Positions 44,234 through 53,463 of a DNA stretch of 53,463 nt are shown piece by piece. Below the pieces are notes generated by a model. That model made no database searches, was not told the DNA's origin, and was given only the letters and a program-made list of their open reading frames with translations. The DNA is from Dulcicalothrix desertica PCC 7102 (GTDB lineage: Bacteria > Cyanobacteriota > Cyanobacteriia > Cyanobacteriales > Nostocaceae): contig NZ_RSCL01000044.1 of the NCBI RefSeq assembly GCF_003991905.1, positions 1-53,463 of the forward strand. Direction: 5' to 3'. Numbering within the stretch: the stretch's first letter is position 1; every line of letters begins with the position of its first letter. Both the position numbers and the translations under genes were made by a program.

Positions 44234-47200
44234 ATGGAAGTCTATATATTACCTCTTTCTCGCTCACAAAAAAGACTTTGGTATCAAGAAATTATCAATC
44301 CTGATAATAATGCTTTTAATATTCCCATTGCTTTACGCTTACATGGCGAACTTAATCAACTAGCTCTCGAAAACGCTTTTCAAACAATTATCAGGCGCCA
44401 CGAAATTCTGCGGACAAGTTTTGCTACAGAAGATGGTGAGCCAGTACAAATTATCTACCCAGAAATCGAGTTTACTTTAGAGTCTAAAATACTAGAATCT
44501 GAATCGGAACTAGTTACAGAGTCTCGCAAACCTTTTAATCTCGTTAAAGGTTCTTTAATTCGAGCAATATTGTATAAAATTCAACCTCAAGAACATATTT
44601 TGTTCGTGAATATGCATCACATTATCAGTGATGGTTGGTCTTTGGGAGTGTTTTTCAAGGAGCTTTGCCTTTGTTACAATGCGTATATAAGCGGCGCCGA
44701 AATTTCTTTACCAGAGCTACCAATACAATATGGTGATTATGCGGAATGGCAAGAAAATTGGCTACAGGAACCAGAAATTAAAAATCAATTTGAATATTGG
44801 AAAACCCAACTGGCTGATTTACCTCCAGCTTTAAATTTACCTTTGGACTATTCCCGTCCTATACAGCAAACTTGGAATGGAGCTACGGTACGCACACAAA
44901 TACCTCATAAAGTTTATCAATCTTTAGAAGAACTCGCCAGGTCTGAAGGCGCCACTTTTTTCATGGTAGCGTTGGCTTTATTCCAAGTTTTACTGTTTCG
45001 TTATTCTGGTCAAACTGACATTATTGTTGGCAGTCCCATTGCTAACCGTAGACAAAGCGAACTTGATAATTTGATTGGTTTCTTTGTCAACACATTAGCA
45101 TTGCGGGGAGACATGGAAGGAAACCCTTCTTTACGTGAGTTATTGCGTCGCGTTCGCAAAACTTGTTTAGAAGCATATGCTCATCAAGATGTACCTTTTG
45201 AAACGCTTGTTGAGCAACTCGAAGCTAAACGTGACCCTAGTCGTTCTCCTATTTTTCAAACGCTATTTGCCCTCCAAAATGCACCTTTAGATTCTATTCA
45301 GTTATCTGGACTGACTGTAAATCCTATATTTCTTGATAACGGTGGCGCCAAATTTGATTTAACTTTAATGCTTGAGCCATCTGGAAGCAATTGGTCAGCG
45401 ATACTAGAATATAATACTGATTTATTTACACCACAAACAGCGCAATTCATACTTAAGCATTATTGTCAACTGCTTGCCTCAGCAGTGGCTGACCCAAATG
45501 TTGGTATAAATACTTTACCTTTATTAGACGAAAACGAACGTCAGGAACTTATATCTAAGGGAGTTGCAACGGCGCCTATCAATGAGCAAACAGCAAATGA
45601 AAATATAGTTTCTTTATTCGCCAAAACTGCCCATACTTACAGTGATGCAATTGCAGTTAAATATCAAGACCAAGAATTAACATACTTTGAACTTGACGAA
45701 CGCTCAAACCAACTAGCATATTTTCTACGAGAACAGGGTGTTGGGAAAGAAATACGTGTAGGTATTTTTCTAAATCGCAGCCATGAGCTAATTGTCTCAT
45801 TACTCGCTGTTTTAAAAGCAGGCGGAACTTATGTACCTCTTGACCCGGCATATCCCAGCGAACGAATAAACTTTATCTTAGAAGATAGCGGTATTTCTAT
45901 ACTGCTGACAGAAAAAGCTTTGCTCTCTTCTGTGAATACTACTAGCCAGCAAGTGGTGACATTAGAAGATATAAAAGATACAGCCCAAAACCATGTAGAG
46001 ACGTTACATGTAACGTCTCTACATTCTTCGCAGGCGGCATATATTATTTATACCAGTGGTTCTACAGGAAAACCCAAGGGTTGTGTGGTCACTCACAGCA
46101 ACGTTACCCGATTGATGCGTTCTACAGAATCTTGGTTTAATTTTAACGAGAATGATGTTTGGACACTTTTCCACTCTTTTGCTTTTGATTTTTCTGTATG
46201 GGAAATTTGGGGCGCCTTACTTTATGGAGGTAAGTTAGTTGTTGTCGATTATTTGGAGAGTCGTTCGACTGCCGAATTCCGCGAACTTTTGTACCAAGAA
46301 GGCGTTACAGTTCTTAATCAAACACCTTCTGCTTTTCGTCAACTTATTCGTGCAGACCAAGAAACCGATAACTTTTTAGGGTTACGAGTAGTAATTTTTG
46401 GTGGAGAAGCTTTAGAACTACAAAGTTTACGTCCTTGGTTTGAACGTTACGGAGACGAGCAACCAAGGTTAATTAATATGTACGGCATTACAGAAACAAC
46501 CGTACATGTTACTTACCGTCCCATCACACTTTTAGATATTCAGCAAAATCGGGGCAGCGTTATTGGTGTACCTATCCCTGATTTATCACTATACATTTTA
46601 GATGAATCACTTCAACCAACTCCCTTGGGCGCCCCTGGTGAAATTTATGTTGGTGGGATGGGTGTATCTAGAGGGTACCTTAACCGTCCAGAACTTACAG
46701 CCCAACGTTTTATTCCTGACCCATATAGCAGCACCGGAGCTAGAATTTATCGTACTGGCGATATTGCCCGACGTTTACCGAATGGAGATATAGAGTATTT
46801 GGGACGCAGTGACCATCAAGTAAAAGTGCGTGGTTTTCGGATTGAGCTTGGTGAGATAGAATCTGCTTTGGTTTCGATTCCAGAAGTAACAGAAGCTGTT
46901 GTATTAACACATGGTGATGAAGCAGATAAACGTCTTGTGGCTTATATTGTCGCTAGTAATAAGTTTGTAGAACGCAGTTATTTACGAAATGTTCTCAAAC
47001 AGCATTTGCCTGAATATATGATACCGTCAGCGTTTCTTTTTCTAGATGTAATACCGCTGACGAACCAAGGTAAGATTAACCGTGCAGCTTTACTTGCCCA
47101 AGATTGGAGTGATTTTACTACTCAACGGCTTTTAGTTTTACCACAAACACCTGCTGAAAAAGTTATCTGCCAAGTATGGGAAACTGTGTTAGGCATTGAT

Positions 47201-50200
47201 GCTGTTAGTGTGGAAGATAATTTCTTTGAACTTGGTGGTGATTCGATTTTGGCTTTAAAGGTAGTAGCAGAATTACGGCGCCAAAATTTGATGCTAAGTC
47301 CAAAGGATATTTTTAGACTACAGACTGTTAGAGAACTTGCAGGCGCCGCCAAACAGTTACAATCAGAAGTGACAAGTATTGAAAAAGCTGTAGGAGAAGC
47401 ACCTCTAAGTCCAATTCAAAATTGGTTTTTTGAACTAAATATACCAAATCCTCACCATTGGAATCAAGCAGTACTTTTACAAGTTAATAAATTCTTTGAC
47501 TCACAAATTATTCAACAAGCTCTAAACACCGTCGTCGCACATCACGATATTTTCCGAGTACGCTTTTACCAAGAAGAAGGGGTATGGCACCAGTTTTATA
47601 ATGAGAACGAGTCAGCTTTTGGTTTTGAAATTGTTGATTTAACACTTTTAGATGAGATACAGCAAAACGCGACGATTAAAGAAACTTGCGCGCGTTTACA
47701 ACAATCTCTAGACTTAAATAATGGTCCCCTTGCCCGTGCAGCATTATTTAAAGGTAAAATCGGCAAATATCCAGATCAACTTTTCATCGTTTTCCATCAC
47801 CTAATTATTGACGGTGTTTCTTGGCGCATTTTACTTGAAGATATAGCAGGCGCCATGAGTTATATTAGTGCGGGTAAACCTGTTATACTTTCACAACGAA
47901 CTTCATCTTTTAAGCATTGGAGCGAGTTTCTTAATTCAATCGCCAAATCCCCAGCAATTGAGTCAGAAAAGCAGTTTTGGCTAAATATGCTCGAATCGAG
48001 CCAATCTAAATTACCATTAGATTTTTCTAATCCAACACTTCAATTGCAAAATATCGAGTCTTCGGTCAAAACTAGTTCAGTATTTTTGACCCAAGTAGAA
48101 ACAGATATATTACTTACCAAAGCCAACAAAGCTTACCACACTCAACCCCAAGAATTATTACTAGCTGCTGTTGCCAAAACTATCAGTAAAATTACCACAG
48201 ATAATAAAGTTAAAATCATCATGGAGGGGCACGGCAGGGAAGATATATCAAGCGAATTAGATATTACTCGCACTATTGGATGGTTTACAACGCTGTATCC
48301 TTTATGTCTTAATTTACCATCTAGTACTGTTGATAGCTTAAGTACCCAAAACTTAATTACAAGTGTTAAAGAACAAGCTCGTTCAGTACCTCAGCATGGT
48401 TTAGGTTATGGAATTTTAAGATATCTACAAGACAGTAATACAGAACTAGTTCACTCTCCTGCTGATATCAGTTTTAATTACTTGGGTCAAGTTCGTAACC
48501 AAACCGGGGATAATAATTTCTTTAATTTGTTAAACGAAGATACCCAACCCTCACACGACCCCAATGGATTAAGACCACATTTAATTGATATTATTTGTAT
48601 TGTCGTTGAAGGACAGTTACGTGTTGATTGGTTGTACAGCACTAATTTACATCTGGAAGAGACAATTGTTAAGTGGAGTGTTGAGTTCCGTCAAAATTTA
48701 CTAGAAATTCTGGCACATTGTACCCAACCAGGTGTAGGAACATATACAGAGTCAGATTTTCCGTTAGTATGCTTGAATCAATCTCGCCTTTCACAGTTAC
48801 AGACACAATATCCCAACTTAGAAGATATCTATCCTCTTTCGCCATTACAGGAGGGAATGCTTTTCCACTCTGTATATGCTCCAGATGATAGTGTTTATTT
48901 TGAGCAAGTAACAGGTAAAATTACAGGTCAATTAGATACTTCAGCTTTTGCTGTCGCTTGGCAAAGCGTTGTAGATAGACACCAAATTCTCCGTAGTGCA
49001 TTTGTTTGGGAACAAGAAGTACCAATTCAAGTTGTCAATAATTCTGTCGAGTTTACTATTTTAGAAAAAGACTGGCGCCATTTATCACAAGCAGAACAAC
49101 TAGCTCAATTAGACTCATATTTAGCTAGTGACCGTAAACAGGGTTTTGATCTGGGTAAAGCTTTATTAATGCGTTTTGTCATCATCCGTTTGGATGAATA
49201 TAATTGGCAATGGATTTGGAGTCACCATCATATACTTCTGGATGGTTGGTCTATTTCGATAATTTTTAAAGAAGTGCTAGAAATTTACCACTCCCAACTT
49301 CAGGGTGTTCAGCATAATCTTTCCCCAATTATACCTTACCGCGCGTATATTCAATGGTTGGCAGAGCGTAACTATGAAGATGCAGAAGAATTTTGGCGTT
49401 CTCAGTTAGCAGGTATTTCGGAACCTACCTTAATATCATGGAAACCACAAGAAAATATTGAAACCTCAACTCATAATAAAAATGATTATGAAGCGATAGA
49501 ATTACGTTTGAGTGATGAAGACTTTGCCAACTTGCTCAACATGGCTCAAAATCATCGGCTTACACTCAACACTTTAGCACAAGCAGCATGGGCACTACTT
49601 TTACAAAAATATGGCGCCGCCCGAAACGAGTGCAATGATGTATTATTTGGCGCCACTGTTTCTGGTCGTATACCAGAAATAGTTGGGGTAGAAAACATGA
49701 TAGGGTTATTCATCAATACTCTTCCCATGCGAATATCTTTAAATCCAAGTGTAACTGTAAAAGACTGGCTAGAAGAAATTCAACAGCGTCAGGTTCAAAT
49801 GCAAGAGTATCAATACAGCAAGCTCACAGATATTCGTGATAGCATTGAATTTCCGGCTGGAGAATCTTTGTTTGAAAGTATTTTAGTGTTTGAAAATTAT
49901 CCTACTGACCAGTCATTAAAAAATCAGGGTAAGGGAATTGAAGTTTCGCATATCGAGTTTCATGAAAAAACTAATTACCCTCTAACTGTTGCTTTTATTC
50001 CCGATACTGGGCTGTTATTAAAGCTCAATTACGAAACACAGTTATTATCTGACGAAGCAGCAAAAACGATGCTGCAACGCTTGCAATATCTCTTGTTAGA
50101 ACTAGCTAAAAATCCAGAGGTTCTATTAGGAGAAATAGCGTTGGTTGAGAACCTCTCCCCCGACCCCTCTGAGTTTAATTGGAAAGATTTTCATGCGGCT

Positions 50201-53200
50201 CATCAATTATTTGAACGACAAGCAGATTTAGACCCAAATGCAACTGCCTTAGTTTTTGGCGCCAATTCTATTACTTATGGGGAATTAGAGCGTAAATCTA
50301 ACATACTTGCGAATATCTTGAAATCAAAAGGTGTTAGTTATGAATCTTTAGTAGGGTTATACTTTGAACCCTCAATTGATTTTATCGTTGCCTTATTGGC
50401 TGTACTAAAAGCTGGAGGAGCATTTCTCCCATTAGACATTGCACATCCTGAAGAACGTTTGCAAGTTATTTTAGAGGATAGTCAAGTTAGTTTAATTTTA
50501 GCTACAGAAGCTATTGCCTTTAAACATAACCATGAATCGCATCAAGTTATTAGCTTATCAGAAATTGACTGGACACAACATAATACTTCCCGGCGCCTAA
50601 ACCTGAATATCAACTCATCCCATTTGGCATACGTAATTTACACCTCCGGTTCTACAGGAAAACCCAAAGGTGTTCTCGTAACCCATGCGGGAGTTCAAAA
50701 CCTTGTTGAAGCTCAAACAACAACTTTTGGTGTCACAAAACAAAGTCGAATTTACCAGTTTGCCTCGCTTAACTTTGATGCGGCAGTTTCAGAGATTTTT
50801 ATGGCATTAGGCAGCGGTGCAACTTTATATATGGCGCCTGCATCCAACCGTTTTCCAGGTTCAGAACTTTGGTCTACTTTAACCGCATGGAAAATTACCC
50901 ATTTAACCCTGGTGCCATCCGTACTAGCAACAATCAAACCAGAGGAACTGCCAACATTAGAAACTTTAATTGTGGCAGGAGAAGCTGCTTCTGGTAACAT
51001 TTTAAGACGCTGGGGTAAACAATGTCGAGTTTTTAACGCTTATGGGCCAACAGAAGCAACCGTCTGCGCGAGTATGATGGATTGTTCTAATTTAATTGGT
51101 GAACCAAGTATTGGGCAGGGTATGAAAAATAGCAAAATATACCTGCTTAATGAGTATTTTCAACCAGTGCCACCAGGTATACCAGGAGAAATTTATATCG
51201 ATGCAATTGGTTTAGCGCGCGGTTATTTAAATCGACCTGAGTTAACAGCGTCTGCTTTTATTCCTCATCCTTTTGCCAAAGAACCTGGAACACGGCTTTA
51301 CCGCACCGGAGACACTGGTGTTTACGATTCCAATGGTCATATTTATTTTCTGGGTCGGCAAGATAACCGAGTTAAATTGCATGGGTATCGTATCGAACTA
51401 GGCGAAATCGAAGCTGCTTTAGTAAAAAATCCAGCCGTAAACTCTGCTGTGGTACTATTACGAGAAGATACACCTGGGCGCCCGCGACTCGTAGCATACG
51501 TTATAACATCAACAGTAGAGGTAACTTCTCACTCACTACTTGATGATTTATCTCAAGTGCTTCCGTCCTATATGCTCCCAAGTGCAATAGTATTTGTCAA
51601 AGAATGGAGTTTAACTCCAAATGGAAAAATCGACCGCAAAGCACTGAAGGCGCCTGAAATACCAACTGTACAATTATCAACAGTAGCAGCCAGTGAAACA
51701 GAAAAGATACTGTGCAAAATTTGGGCTGAAGTACTGGGTATAGAAACAGTAAACCCAAATGATAACTTTTTTGAGATGGGTGGCGACTCGATAATTACCT
51801 TGCAAATTGTCTCCCGCGCGCGCGAAGCTGGGTTAGATATAAGTCCAAAAGACATCTTTGAAACTAAAACCCTAGCTTCTTTAGCAGCGAGAGCTAAAGC
51901 ATTGCGTACTTCATCAATAGAAGTTGACTCAGCTAACTCAGGAAAAGTACCTCTTGCCCCTATTCAACATTGGTTCTTTGAGCGAAACTTACCACACTCT
52001 CACCAATGGAACCAAATAGTAGCTGTAAGTACTAACCAATTATTGGACATTAACGTTTTTGCAACTGCTTTAGAAACTGTAGTAGCTCATCACGATGCTT
52101 TTCGATTAAGATATGAAGCTCCTGACGGCATATGGCAACAATCATATACCGATTCAGCCCCGATTAAATTACGTATCGAGGACTTTAGTAGCTACTGCAA
52201 GAGTGAACAAGAAAAAGTCTTAGCTGATATTGCAGAACAAGAACAAGCCTTAATAAATCTAAACAATTCCCCCTTACTAAGAGTTGTTTACGCCAAAAAT
52301 CTAGAAGAACATGGCGATGTGATAATATTCTTTGCTCATCACCTAATAATCGATGGAGTATCTTGGCGAATAATCTTTGAAGATTTAAACCAAGCTTACC
52401 ATCAAGCTGAGAAAGGCAAATTTATTTCACTCCCAGCCAAAAGTTCATCTTACAGACAATGGACAACAAGCTTAGAAAAACTAGCAAATTCGCCAATAAT
52501 TGAAAAAGACCTTCAATTTTGGCAAACACAATCATATCCAACAACTTTACCTTTAGATAATATCGGTAATGGCGCCAACACAGTCGAAAGCTTAGTAATA
52601 GAATCTTCGCAACTCTCAGCCCAAGAAACCTCATCTCTTCTTTTAGAAGCAACTGTAGCTTACCATGCTGGTGTACAAGAAATTTTGCTAGCAGCATTAC
52701 TCAAAACCTTTACAGAAAACCACGAATCTAATATACTGATTGACTTAGAAGGACATGGGCGAGAAGATTTAGGAAGCGAGTTAGATATTACAAAAACAGT
52801 CGGATGGTTTACCTCGCTTTATCCTGTTGTTTTGCAAAAACCCCAAGAAAATCAGTTAGAGAACTACCTTAAGGAAGTTAAAAACCAAATTCGCGCTATT
52901 CCCCATCATGGTATAAGTTATGGATTACTCCGTTACTTAAACAAGAATCAAATTACACGTGAAACACTAGCAAATTTACATAAACCGCAAATCAGTTTCA
53001 ACTATCTGGGACAAATTGATAACCAAAATAGCAACAATCTTTTTAGTCTCAGCAATGTTCCTACAGGTTCAGGAATGTTTGGTAAACAGGAACGTCCCCA
53101 TCTTCTAGCTGTAAACGCTCGTATTCAAGATGAACGTTTATTCGTTGACTGGTCTTACAGCAAAAATATACATGGCGCCCAAACCATAAAAAACTTGGCA

Positions 53201-53326
53201 GAAAATTACTTGCGTAATTTGGGCGCCTATTTAGTTAATCCAGCATCTTGTTATACTAGTAGCGATTTTAATTTAGTTGAATTAACCGATAGCGAACTAG
53301 ATTCTCTCTTAGAAGACTTAGAGTGA
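44234..53326 (+). CDS. hasO: NRPS, two modules each with epimerisation: C-A-T-E-C-A-T-E (HasO-like)
   Basis: 3030 residues. C3 (about 1-440) has an intact HHIISDGWS. A3 (about 455-955) reads D-F-W-N-I-G-M-V-H, a Thr code. T3 has Ser1004. E1 (about 1055-1500) has FHHLIIDGVSWR and MEGHGRED. C4 (about 1520-1950) opens YPLSPLQEGMLFHS, the type that follows epimerisation. A4 (about 1990-2470) reads about D-A-S-T-I-A-A-V-C, an aromatic (Tyr/Phe) code. T4 has Ser2519. E2 (about 2575-3020) has HHLIIDGVSWR and LEGHGRED. Product: D-Thr then D-Tyr/Phe, matching positions 3 and 4 of hassallidins. No release domain; another NRPS must follow. An exact palindrome inside A3 (45993-46024) inserts about ten residues in frame. 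The symbol is inferred. Confidence 0.85.
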   Translation: MEVYILPLSRSQKRLWYQEIINPDNNAFNIPIALRLHGELNQLALENAFQTIIRRHEILRTSFATEDGEPVQIIYPEIEFTLESKILESESELVTESRKPFNLVKGSLIRAILYKIQPQEHILFVNMHHIISDGWSLGVFFKELCLCYNAYISGAEISLPELPIQYGDYAEWQENWLQEPEIKNQFEYWKTQLADLPPALNLPLDYSRPIQQTWNGATVRTQIPHKVYQSLEELARSEGATFFMVALALFQVLLFRYSGQTDIIVGSPIANRRQSELDNLIGFFVNTLALRGDMEGNPSLRELLRRVRKTCLEAYAHQDVPFETLVEQLEAKRDPSRSPIFQTLFALQNAPLDSIQLSGLTVNPIFLDNGGAKFDLTLMLEPSGSNWSAILEYNTDLFTPQTAQFILKHYCQLLASAVADPNVGINTLPLLDENERQELISKGVATAPINEQTANENIVSLFAKTAHTYSDAIAVKYQDQELTYFELDERSNQLAYFLREQGVGKEIRVGIFLNRSHELIVSLLAVLKAGGTYVPLDPAYPSERINFILEDSGISILLTEKALLSSVNTTSQQVVTLEDIKDTAQNHVETLHVTSLHSSQAAYIIYTSGSTGKPKGCVVTHSNVTRLMRSTESWFNFNENDVWTLFHSFAFDFSVWEIWGALLYGGKLVVVDYLESRSTAEFRELLYQEGVTVLNQTPSAFRQLIRADQETDNFLGLRVVIFGGEALELQSLRPWFERYGDEQPRLINMYGITETTVHVTYRPITLLDIQQNRGSVIGVPIPDLSLYILDESLQPTPLGAPGEIYVGGMGVSRGYLNRPELTAQRFIPDPYSSTGARIYRTGDIARRLPNGDIEYLGRSDHQVKVRGFRIELGEIESALVSIPEVTEAVVLTHGDEADKRLVAYIVASNKFVERSYLRNVLKQHLPEYMIPSAFLFLDVIPLTNQGKINRAALLAQDWSDFTTQRLLVLPQTPAEKVICQVWETVLGIDAVSVEDNFFELGGDSILALKVVAELRRQNLMLSPKDIFRLQTVRELAGAAKQLQSEVTSIEKAVGEAPLSPIQNWFFELNIPNPHHWNQAVLLQVNKFFDSQIIQQALNTVVAHHDIFRVRFYQEEGVWHQFYNENESAFGFEIVDLTLLDEIQQNATIKETCARLQQSLDLNNGPLARAALFKGKIGKYPDQLFIVFHHLIIDGVSWRILLEDIAGAMSYISAGKPVILSQRTSSFKHWSEFLNSIAKSPAIESEKQFWLNMLESSQSKLPLDFSNPTLQLQNIESSVKTSSVFLTQVETDILLTKANKAYHTQPQELLLAAVAKTISKITTDNKVKIIMEGHGREDISSELDITRTIGWFTTLYPLCLNLPSSTVDSLSTQNLITSVKEQARSVPQHGLGYGILRYLQDSNTELVHSPADISFNYLGQVRNQTGDNNFFNLLNEDTQPSHDPNGLRPHLIDIICIVVEGQLRVDWLYSTNLHLEETIVKWSVEFRQNLLEILAHCTQPGVGTYTESDFPLVCLNQSRLSQLQTQYPNLEDIYPLSPLQEGMLFHSVYAPDDSVYFEQVTGKITGQLDTSAFAVAWQSVVDRHQILRSAFVWEQEVPIQVVNNSVEFTILEKDWRHLSQAEQLAQLDSYLASDRKQGFDLGKALLMRFVIIRLDEYNWQWIWSHHHILLDGWSISIIFKEVLEIYHSQLQGVQHNLSPIIPYRAYIQWLAERNYEDAEEFWRSQLAGISEPTLISWKPQENIETSTHNKNDYEAIELRLSDEDFANLLNMAQNHRLTLNTLAQAAWALLLQKYGAARNECNDVLFGATVSGRIPEIVGVENMIGLFINTLPMRISLNPSVTVKDWLEEIQQRQVQMQEYQYSKLTDIRDSIEFPAGESLFESILVFENYPTDQSLKNQGKGIEVSHIEFHEKTNYPLTVAFIPDTGLLLKLNYETQLLSDEAAKTMLQRLQYLLLELAKNPEVLLGEIALVENLSPDPSEFNWKDFHAAHQLFERQADLDPNATALVFGANSITYGELERKSNILANILKSKGVSYESLVGLYFEPSIDFIVALLAVLKAGGAFLPLDIAHPEERLQVILEDSQVSLILATEAIAFKHNHESHQVISLSEIDWTQHNTSRRLNLNINSSHLAYVIYTSGSTGKPKGVLVTHAGVQNLVEAQTTTFGVTKQSRIYQFASLNFDAAVSEIFMALGSGATLYMAPASNRFPGSELWSTLTAWKITHLTLVPSVLATIKPEELPTLETLIVAGEAASGNILRRWGKQCRVFNAYGPTEATVCASMMDCSNLIGEPSIGQGMKNSKIYLLNEYFQPVPPGIPGEIYIDAIGLARGYLNRPELTASAFIPHPFAKEPGTRLYRTGDTGVYDSNGHIYFLGRQDNRVKLHGYRIELGEIEAALVKNPAVNSAVVLLREDTPGRPRLVAYVITSTVEVTSHSLLDDLSQVLPSYMLPSAIVFVKEWSLTPNGKIDRKALKAPEIPTVQLSTVAASETEKILCKIWAEVLGIETVNPNDNFFEMGGDSIITLQIVSRAREAGLDISPKDIFETKTLASLAARAKALRTSSIEVDSANSGKVPLAPIQHWFFERNLPHSHQWNQIVAVSTNQLLDINVFATALETVVAHHDAFRLRYEAPDGIWQQSYTDSAPIKLRIEDFSSYCKSEQEKVLADIAEQEQALINLNNSPLLRVVYAKNLEEHGDVIIFFAHHLIIDGVSWRIIFEDLNQAYHQAEKGKFISLPAKSSSYRQWTTSLEKLANSPIIEKDLQFWQTQSYPTTLPLDNIGNGANTVESLVIESSQLSAQETSSLLLEATVAYHAGVQEILLAALLKTFTENHESNILIDLEGHGREDLGSELDITKTVGWFTSLYPVVLQKPQENQLENYLKEVKNQIRAIPHHGISYGLLRYLNKNQITRETLANLHKPQISFNYLGQIDNQNSNNLFSLSNVPTGSGMFGKQERPHLLAVNARIQDERLFVDWSYSKNIHGAQTIKNLAENYLRNLGAYLVNPASCYTSSDFNLVELTDSELDSLLEDLE
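45993..46024. repeat. 32-base perfect palindrome inside the NRPS2 A domain
   Basis: ATGTAGAGACGTTACA and its complement run from 45993 to 46024, a perfect inverted repeat of the GTAGAGACG family usually found between genes. Here it is in frame, coding HVETLHVTSLH before AAYIIYTSGSTG. It lies in a variable linker upstream of the ATP-binding loop, so the domain should tolerate it. Confidence 0.8.
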
Positions 53327-53334
53327 AGCGTATC

Positions 53335-53463
53335 TTAGGGACTTCCAAATAAAAAAATACTCAAAAATTTCTTGTGGGGTGGGCATCCTTGCCCGCCCAT
53401 AGTTTGAACGGGCAAGGATGCCCATTCCACAATATGGAGAATTAAATTTTTGGAAGTCCCTTA
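53335..53463. mobile_element. MITE at the right end of the window
   Basis: A 129-base element. Left end TTAGGGACTTCCAAA (53335-53349), right end TTTGGAAGTCCCTTA (53449-53463), nearly complementary 15-base termini. An inner hairpin of about 22 base pairs lies at 53374-53395 and 53409-53430 with arms GGGCATCCTTGCCCG and CGGGCAAGGATGCCC. It begins 8 bases after the NRPS2 stop. Its last 80 bases equal the first 80 of the window. Confidence 0.85.

Noticed and set aside
35356-53326. NRPS as the siderophore synthetase for the nearby importer
   Set aside because: No Cy domain, no ornithine hydroxylase or DHB genes; A-domain codes are Thr and aromatic, and glycosyltransferases are present.
1-53463. 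tRNA or rRNA genes
   Set aside because: I looked for tRNA-like cloverleaf ends and rRNA conserved segments and saw none.

Overview
The window reads as DNA of a filamentous, probably heterocyst-forming (Nostocales-type) cyanobacterium. The evidence is low GC, a hormogonium-polysaccharide (hps) type locus, two cyAbrB regulators, a sucrose-phosphate synthase/amylosucrase pair, a large glycopeptide/lipopeptide NRPS locus, and a high load of small inverted-repeat (MITE-like) elements. One striking base-level feature is the palindrome GGCGCC, which occurs around ninety times by eye, while I saw no copy of the usual cyanobacterial HIP1 octamer GCGATCGC.

Layout. 1-80 is the inner part of a MITE whose full copy closes the window at 53335-53463. 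It abuts a truncated Rpn/DUF4351-type gene. 0.6-5.3 kb holds a decayed gene, a DUF411 metal-binding protein and a large hybrid histidine kinase. 5.3-7.6 kb is an IS607-type element (serine recombinase TnpA plus a TnpB that lacks the third RuvC Asp and the zinc ribbon). 7.6-10.8 kb is a gene graveyard: fragments of a Ser/Thr kinase, an ABC exporter, a FecCD permease and an aldo/keto reductase, two of them cut by ISL3-like MITEs, with an intact cyAbrB gene among them. 10.8-17.1 kb is an iron-siderophore type import and energising module: two FecCD permeases, a FecE ATPase, ExbD, ExbB and an unusual TonB with an Arg-rich tail. 17.4-22.7 kb is a four-gene hps-type polysaccharide operon on the minus strand. 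A second cyAbrB copy follows at 23.1 kb, then sucrose-phosphate synthase and amylosucrase (24.2-28.4 kb).

29.3-53.3 kb is the most notable part: a biosynthetic cluster on the plus strand. It holds an HTH/AAA-like ATPase, a small coiled-coil protein, MbtH, a tiny membrane protein, a type II thioesterase, two GT32 glycosyltransferases, a GT2 glycosyltransferase, an ABC-2 exporter pair and two NRPSs. The NRPS architecture is C-A-T-C-A-T, then C-A-T-E-C-A-T-E. The specificity codes read by eye give Thr/Ser-like, Thr, D-Thr, then D-Tyr or D-Phe. That order, with glycosyltransferases, matches the first four residues of hassallidin-type glycosylated cyclic lipopeptides (HasN/HasO). The remaining NRPSs, the fatty-acid activating enzyme and a terminal thioesterase are not in the window, so the cluster appears cut at the MITE.

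How it works together (inference): NRPS1 and NRPS2, helped by MbtH and the editing thioesterase, would build an acylated Thr-rich peptide. The GT32/GT2 enzymes would glycosylate it and the ABC-2 pair would export it. The FecCD/ExbBD/TonB genes are ready to import an iron chelate, but no receptor or binding protein is encoded here.
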